Shown here: piece by piece, positions 58,720-64,000 of the stretch
Layout of the letters: the number at the start of each line of letters is the position of its first letter
Numbering within the stretch: the first letter of the stretch is position 1
The notes under the pieces: generated by a model
Told to the model about the DNA's origin: nothing
What the model saw: the letters and a program-made list of their open reading frames with translations, nothing else
Databases searched by the model: none
Assembly: GCF_000004825.1 (NCBI RefSeq)
Contig: NW_008805086.1
Location: forward strand, 496,001-560,000
Direction: 5' to 3'
DNA: 64,000 nucleotides
Source: Heterostelium album PN500
Taxonomy: Eukaryota; Evosea; Eumycetozoa; Acytosteliales; Acytosteliaceae
Position numbers and translations under genes: made by a program

Positions 58720-61358
58720 TTAATATAAAGTACCAACGAATGTATTGTAATCGTAACCTTCGGCGGTCTTTGGTAAGTTGGCCAAGAGGTATTCGACCTT
58801 TTGGGCGTCTGGAATGGCGGCACGGATTTGAGCTTCGGTGATAAAGTCTTTTCCGTCGGCCATGGTCTTGAAAGCCTCTTTGGTAGAGTCGGCGGTATCC
58901 GATCCCTTTCTGGATTTCGAGAGGTAGTCGACGAATGGCTCGAAAGCGACGTCACCGTTTTGATCGGCGATCTGGGCGATGACTGCATCCAATTGGGCGT
59001 CGGTGAGCTCCTCTCCGAGTGCCTTCAAGCACGATGAGAGCTCCAAACGGTTGAGTGAGTTGTTGTGATCCTTGTCGAAATGGTTGTAGCAAGCACGGAA
59101 CTCGGCGAGCTCTTCGGCGGTGACACCGGTGTGCGACTTGGAGAGAATCTCACCTTGGATGACTTGCTCTGATTTGTTGGCGAGGGTGATGAACTTCTCC
59201 CATTTCATCTTGAGTGACTCGATGGTGAGTTGAGTGTAACGGTTATCGGTGATTTGAGCCTCATCCAATTGGTGTGACAATTGTACACAGTCGTTGAGGA
59301 GTGATTCGTTTTGTGAGGCGGCAGCCAAGACGGATTCGACGACCTTCAATTGCTCCTCGGCACTCGATGAGTTGTTCTCTGAGAGAACGCTGGTTTGTTG
59401 AGTGCAAAACTCGTTGACCTTTTGGGCGTTCTCGGCGAATGATTGGCAGAGAGCGTCGTTGTTGGTTTGGACTTGGAGTTCGTTGGCCAAAAGTCCCTTA
59501 CGCTCCTCGATCGATGCCAACAAGGCGTTCCACTTGTTGCTGACGTCCTCGTAGGAAATGATTGAGTATGAGTTTTCGGCACGTCCCAAATTTCTGAGTT
59601 CTTGAGTCAAGTTGGCGAGAGCCTCCAACTCGGCGTACTGTTGAGATTGCTCTTGGAGGAACAAATCAAAGTTGGCCTGAATCTCGTTGACAACCTCAAC
59701 AGAGTCGGCGTTCAATGGGTCGGAAACAGTGTCGTCGGCAGACTCGATCCAGACATTCAATTGAGCGGCACGCTTGGCAAACTCGACCAACATGTCTTCG
59801 ATCTTTTGGAGCTTGGCCAACTCTTCCAACAAAGAGTTCTTGTAGGTGTCGGCGGTGGTTTGAGTCTGAGCCCATTCGTTGGCAAAGAAGTTGTCCTTCT
59901 TGGCAGAGAGAGCGGCAGTCTCAGAGTAGGCAAGTGCTTCGAGTTGTTGGAGAATCGAAGTCAAATCGGCGTTGGATTGTTGTTGCAACGACTGGTATTC
60001 ACCCTCGAATGCTTCCAAGTTCTTCAACTTGGCTTGGACGGCGGTGATCGAGTCACCCAACTCGGTGGAGGTCAAGTAGGCAGACTTGGAGGCGATCCAT
60101 GATTCCAACTTCTTGATGATACGGTTGTACTTTTGGAGGAGATAAGCAATTTGCTTTTGACGCTTCAACTCCTTACGGAGAGCTTCATTGTGTTCTTGCT
60201 CGTCCTTCTCCAACTTTGACCAACGTGAGTCGATGTCGACTGGCAACAAACCTTGTGGTGGAACGAATGGTTCACGGTGATTCAATTTCAATTTGGTTTG
60301 CAACGAGTTGAAGATGGTCTCGAGTTCGAGTAACTCTTGTCCTCTTGGTGGCTTCTCAGTGCTCTTGTAGGTCTTGTAGGCGGCCATGTGTTGTTGGACC
60401 GACTCGACAGAGTCACCGAAATCACGTGCACCCAAACGGTTGCTGGTGGATTCGATCCATTGGACGAGGTTGGTGGCACGGTTGATGTAGTCGGTCTTGG
60501 TTTGCTCGATCGACATGATAAAGTCGAGAACCTTGCTGACTTGCTTACCGGCGGACTCGGCCTTACGCGACGAGGCAAAGTGATGGTAGTATTGGGCGAC
60601 GTAGGTCATGACGGAACGCTCGTCTGGCTTTGGGACATCGAGCATATCGCTGACGTCCAACATCTTTGGGATGTCCAATTCACGCTCGGCAATGTCGAAT
60701 GCCAATTGGAGGTTTCCGGCCTTGTCTTCCTTGTTGAGTGATTCGTAGTTGATCAAATCTGGACGGTGCTTGGCGATGAGTGCGCAGAATGCCAAACCAT
60801 CTTGGAAGCTTGTGTGGAAGTTGCTGACCTTCAAGTTGAATGGTGCTGGTGTGGTGCAACGTTGGACCCACAACAAGAGAGCCTCCTTGGCGGACAACTC
60901 CTCGAGCGAGATGTCTTGGATGGCGAAACGCAAAATGATGGTCCAGATCATACCGAGAGTCATCTTGAGGTTTTGGTCGACCAACTCCTCAGCACCGATA
61001 CCGGCCAACTTGACACCGTGGGCTTCGATGTGCTTCAAACACAAACCGATATTTTGAATGTTGTGAATTCTCAACTTTGGATTCTTGTTGATCTTGAAGA
61101 CTGGATCATTGGAGATGACCTCCAACAATTGAGCCAACTTGATACCATCGGCAAAATCTGTACCAATATTCTCAATTGACGATCCAAGCTTTCTGAGATG
61201 TGAGTTTACCCAACTTGTGAAAGTCTAGTATTAATGATAATATATTCAAAATATTAATATATAACAACTCTCAAAACCATATCATATTAGTTTATTTGAT
61301 TGCTTACCTTGGTTTGAGTCTTTTCCCAAGCTTTGTCCAAAAGTGATTTATCAGCCAT
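58720..61358 (-). CDS. abpA: Alpha-actinin
   Basis: Two exons: 61358-61308 (17 codons, MADKSLLDKAWEKTQTK) and 61224-58720, with an 83-nt intron, giving 851 residues. Two calponin-homology domains at about 15-230 make the actin-binding head (TFTSWVNSHLRKLG, DGIKLAQLLEVIS, ALLLWVQRCT, FQDGLAFCALIAKHRPDLINY). A rod of four spectrin-type repeats spans about 250-700. EF-hands lie near residues 728-840; the first has a full loop, DKDHNNSLNRLE, and the second is DQNGDVAFEPF. The protein forms antiparallel dimers that crosslink actin and, as in D. discoideum, is expected to be inhibited by calcium. Coding is GC-rich with few rare codons, suggesting high expression. Confidence 0.96.
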
Positions 61359-63550
61359 TGTTTATTTTATATGTGTTTTTAATTATTTATACAAAAAAAA
61401 AGGAAAAAGTGTACAAAAATATTACAAAGCTAAAAAAAAGTAAATAAAACAAAATTGATTTGAAATTAATAAGGTTAGATTAACTTGAATGAAGATTTAT
61501 AAACAACTGAAATACATACAAATTAATAATATATTTTTTAATTATATTATTATTGTTATTATATTATATATATATAATTGGTTGTTGGGTTTGGAGAATG
61601 ATTGATTTGTTGAGAATAAAAAAAAACTTAACTCTCAAGCTCATTTCATTTTATAAGATAAAAAATTATTGTTGTTTGAATCAAAATTTTTATTAATTGA
61701 ATAAAAGTGGGTGTATTTTCAAACAAAATCGAGATTCACTTAATTTGATTGCCTAAATTAGAGGCTACTGAAAAAGAGGGCTGTTTCATCATGGAGGGTG
61801 AACTTTTTGTTTTTGAAAAAGAGTTTAATCAAAATTTTGTTTGAAAATGAAAACCCAACAATTTTTTAAATGGTTTGTTTTTTGTTTTTTTTCTACTCAT
61901 TTTTTTTGATTGTGACAATTACTTTTTTTTCATTTGAAACAAATAAAATAACACCATCATCTGAAAAAAAAAAAAAAACAATTATTATGTTTTGTTTGTG
62001 ATCATCATCAATTATTGTGAGCATACAATACATAATCTACTATATCTTGTTTTTGATTTTTTTTTTTTCAAACTAAATTAAATTAATTAAACCCATTAAT
62101 CATGTGATTAATAATATCGGGTTTGTGGGGGAATCAAAAAAGAAAGAAAAACACTTCTGATCAATGATATCACAAAAAAGAGAGAGAGAATGAATCTCCA
62201 ATTTCTCCTATTCAATTAAAATATATATTTTCATTTAAAATACTATTGTTATAAAATCGATTAGTCGATTTCATTTTATTTTTCTATATATTGTTTTCGT
62301 GTGGAAGTTCAACTTTGTTTTTGACAAACTTTAAATATGTTATAAAAATTTTTTATAAACTTATAAAGGTTTAATAAAACTTTTTTCAAAATGGTTTACA
62401 TTTGATTTACTCATAAAACAGTTGACCTTTTTGCAAATTTTTAAGATTGGCACACAATATTTAAAAGTTTTTCAAAAAAATGAAAAAAACAAAAAAACCT
62501 TTGCCTCCATTTTTTTAAAAAATATTGCAACCAAATTTTAAAAAAATCTAAGTTACATAATTTTTAACAAAAGTCAGTTGGTTGTCACATTCTACAAATC
62601 AGTATTAGCATTTTTCAAGTAGTGATAGTAATAGTAGTATAATTAATATATCAGTGCAAGTAGTATAGATAATACCATTAATAGTGTAGTAGTTCGTTAA
62701 AATATAGTATTATTAGTAGATATCAAGCAAATAATAACAAAAAGAAATAAACACAAAAACAATTGCAAATCAAACTTACCAACTTAACCATAAATATCCA
62801 ATATAGAGTTGGTGTTGATGCAAAAAAAAACAAAACAAAACTCACCACCCACAACATAATAACAACACACCTCAAAACTCAAACACGATTTGATTAATTT
62901 AATTTACGATCAGTCAGTGAGAGTGGATATATATAATATTATTTAATAAATCAATACAATTTAAATTAATAAATAAAGAGCAGAGCAAGATAGAAGTCCT
63001 CTTTACATTGATCCCATCTAAATCTTATCAACATAACAACAACAACAACAACATTACCAGCAACAGTAACAATATTTGCAATTAATAGTATAAACTATTT
63101 TATTATACTCTGAAATCTTCAATTCAACAACAATTGTATACATATAAATATAAAATTTAAAAAAAAAACAAAAAAAACAGAAAGTTTACGCTATTTTTTT
63201 TTTTAAAAAAAAATATTGTAGTTTTTGTTGCTTCAAAAAAAAAAAAAAAAAAAAGTTTCATATTATTTTTTTTAAATAATAATAATAATAATAGAACAAA
63301 CAGATAAAACAACTATACAATTCTATAAATAATATTACTATTTAAATCAATCTCAAACTCAATTTACAATTTAAAATTTCTATTTATATATATATATAGT
63401 TGAAAATATATATTTATATATTGTTTATATATATATTTATATATCATATTATAAATAAGAAAAAAAGAAAAAAAAAAAAAAAAACTTAAAAATCAATCAT
63501 CAAAAACTGGAGTACATAAAATCTTGTTTTGGTTTTTTGTTTGGTGTGAG
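61359..63550. other. Long spacer between alpha-actinin and the phosphodiesterase
   Basis: About 2.2 kb, very AT-rich with many A/T runs, CAA/AAC-rich text near 62740-63070 and TA repeats near 63380-63440. No ORF is supported. The region from about 62700 probably contains the promoter and leader of the phosphodiesterase gene, and perhaps its first exon, which I could not place. Confidence 0.5.
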
Positions 63551-64000
63551 CAATTCATCGACGACGACGCCCGCCGACAACAACGAATCTCAAAACAAAT
63601 CTTCACCAAACAACGACGATATAGCCGAACAACAACATCAAAAAAATAAAAATCAAAATCAACAACAGAACGGTGATTTAAATCCAAAATCACCTGATGT
63701 AAATTTAAATAGTAATAAGAATAACAACAGTAATAATAGTAGCAGCAGCAGTAATAATAGTAGTAGCAGTAATAATAATAATAATAATAATATAAAAGAT
63801 ATGTTTTCAATTGATTTTTCATCTTGGTCAAGGAATAAAGATGAATTGGTAGATTTTTCAGTTTCAATGTTTGAGGAGGTCGGACTCAACAAAGAGTTCA
63901 ACTTGCAGCACGATACACTGGTTTCCTACATCTCAACGGTAAAGACCTTCTACAGAGACAATCCATTCCATTCTTTCTATCATGCCGTCACTGTCACGCA
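63551..64000 (+). CDS. Class I cyclic nucleotide phosphodiesterase, N-terminal part (partial at right edge)
   Basis: An open frame runs from about 63551 to the window end. It gives a Ser/Thr start, an Asn/Gln low-complexity stretch (63640-63795), then ordered sequence: MFSIDFSSWSRNKDELVDF, SMFEEVGLNKEF, and LVSYISTVKTFYRDNPFHSFYHAVTVT. The last part is the start of the PDEase I catalytic domain, where metal-binding HN...H motifs follow. These enzymes hydrolyse cAMP or cGMP, a key control point in dictyostelid development. No in-frame ATG precedes 63801. The start is therefore either that ATG or, more likely given the coding-like leader, an upstream exon joined at the AG of 63549-63550. Confidence 0.7.

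Noticed and set aside
62848-62860. ACCCACAA match to the small-RNA upstream element of dictyostelids
   Set aside because: A single short match with no recognisable RNA at the proper distance downstream.
63493-63901. Minus-strand ORFs rich in Tyr, Leu and Cys
   Set aside because: They mirror the Asn/Ser repeats of the phosphodiesterase leader on the plus strand.
1-64000. CRISPR arrays, bacterial operons or rRNA genes
   Set aside because: No regularly spaced direct repeats and no rRNA or tRNA text were seen; introns and spacers are clearly eukaryotic.

Overview
The window looks like nuclear DNA of a social amoeba (Dictyostelia), probably outside the very AT-rich Dictyostelium discoideum lineage. 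Spacers are extremely AT-rich with long A and T runs, introns are short (57-120 nt, GT...AG, AT-rich), and proteins carry Asn/Gln/Ser homopolymer tracts. Several genes are typical of these amoebae: a vacuolin-type SPFH protein, a CBM49 secreted protein, a large reducing polyketide synthase and a calcium-regulated alpha-actinin. Coding regions are clearly richer in G+C than spacers. Exon structures below were built by hand from splice sites and reading frame; there is no transcript evidence.

Layout. 1-5640 (minus): two head-to-tail paralogous mitochondrial-looking helical-repeat proteins, the left one cut by the window edge, with a small Ty3/gypsy integrase fossil between them. 5914-6493 (plus): a small secreted CBM49 protein. 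6898-8862 (minus): vacuolin-like protein. 8863-12088: a 3.2 kb spacer. 12089-13786 (plus): double-SH3 protein. 14090-16225 (plus): mitochondrial acetyl/propionyl-CoA synthetase. 16657-16833 (minus): small uncertain ORF. 17401-17693 (plus): 71-residue Cys/His-tailed mini-protein. 17984-20566 (plus): TFIIIC subunit 5 (tau95). 20567-24291: long spacer with a possible small secreted peptide. 24292-27153 (plus): polyQ protein with two RRMs and a C-terminal RING. 27515-28192 (minus): acidic Ser-rich protein. 28486-35479 (minus): type I polyketide synthase of about 2,283 residues. 36608-36859 (minus): ubiquitin-like protein. 38091-49925 (plus): VPS13-family lipid-transfer protein of about 3,780 residues with one frame discontinuity. 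50060-50830 (minus): NudC. 51087-52160 (minus): stomatin-like protein. 52933-53245 (plus): twin CX9C protein. 53480-55533 (minus): bc1-complex core 2-like protein. 55922-56450: MITE-like element with 42-bp terminal inverted repeats. 56502-58386 (minus): GT13 glycosyltransferase with an added Cys-rich domain. 58720-61358 (minus): alpha-actinin. 63551-64000 (plus): start of a class I cyclic nucleotide phosphodiesterase, cut by the right edge.

The genes form no operon. A mitochondrial theme recurs (the tandem pair, the CoA synthetase, the stomatin-like protein, the CX9C protein, the bc1 core protein), but that is common in compact amoebal genomes. The observations most worth checking are the GT13 plus GnT-V-tail fusion, the MITE, the tandem mitochondrial pair, the RRM-RING gene whose last intron seems to end in CG, the polyketide synthase with worn MT and KR motifs, and several very small intron-containing genes that simple ORF calling misses.
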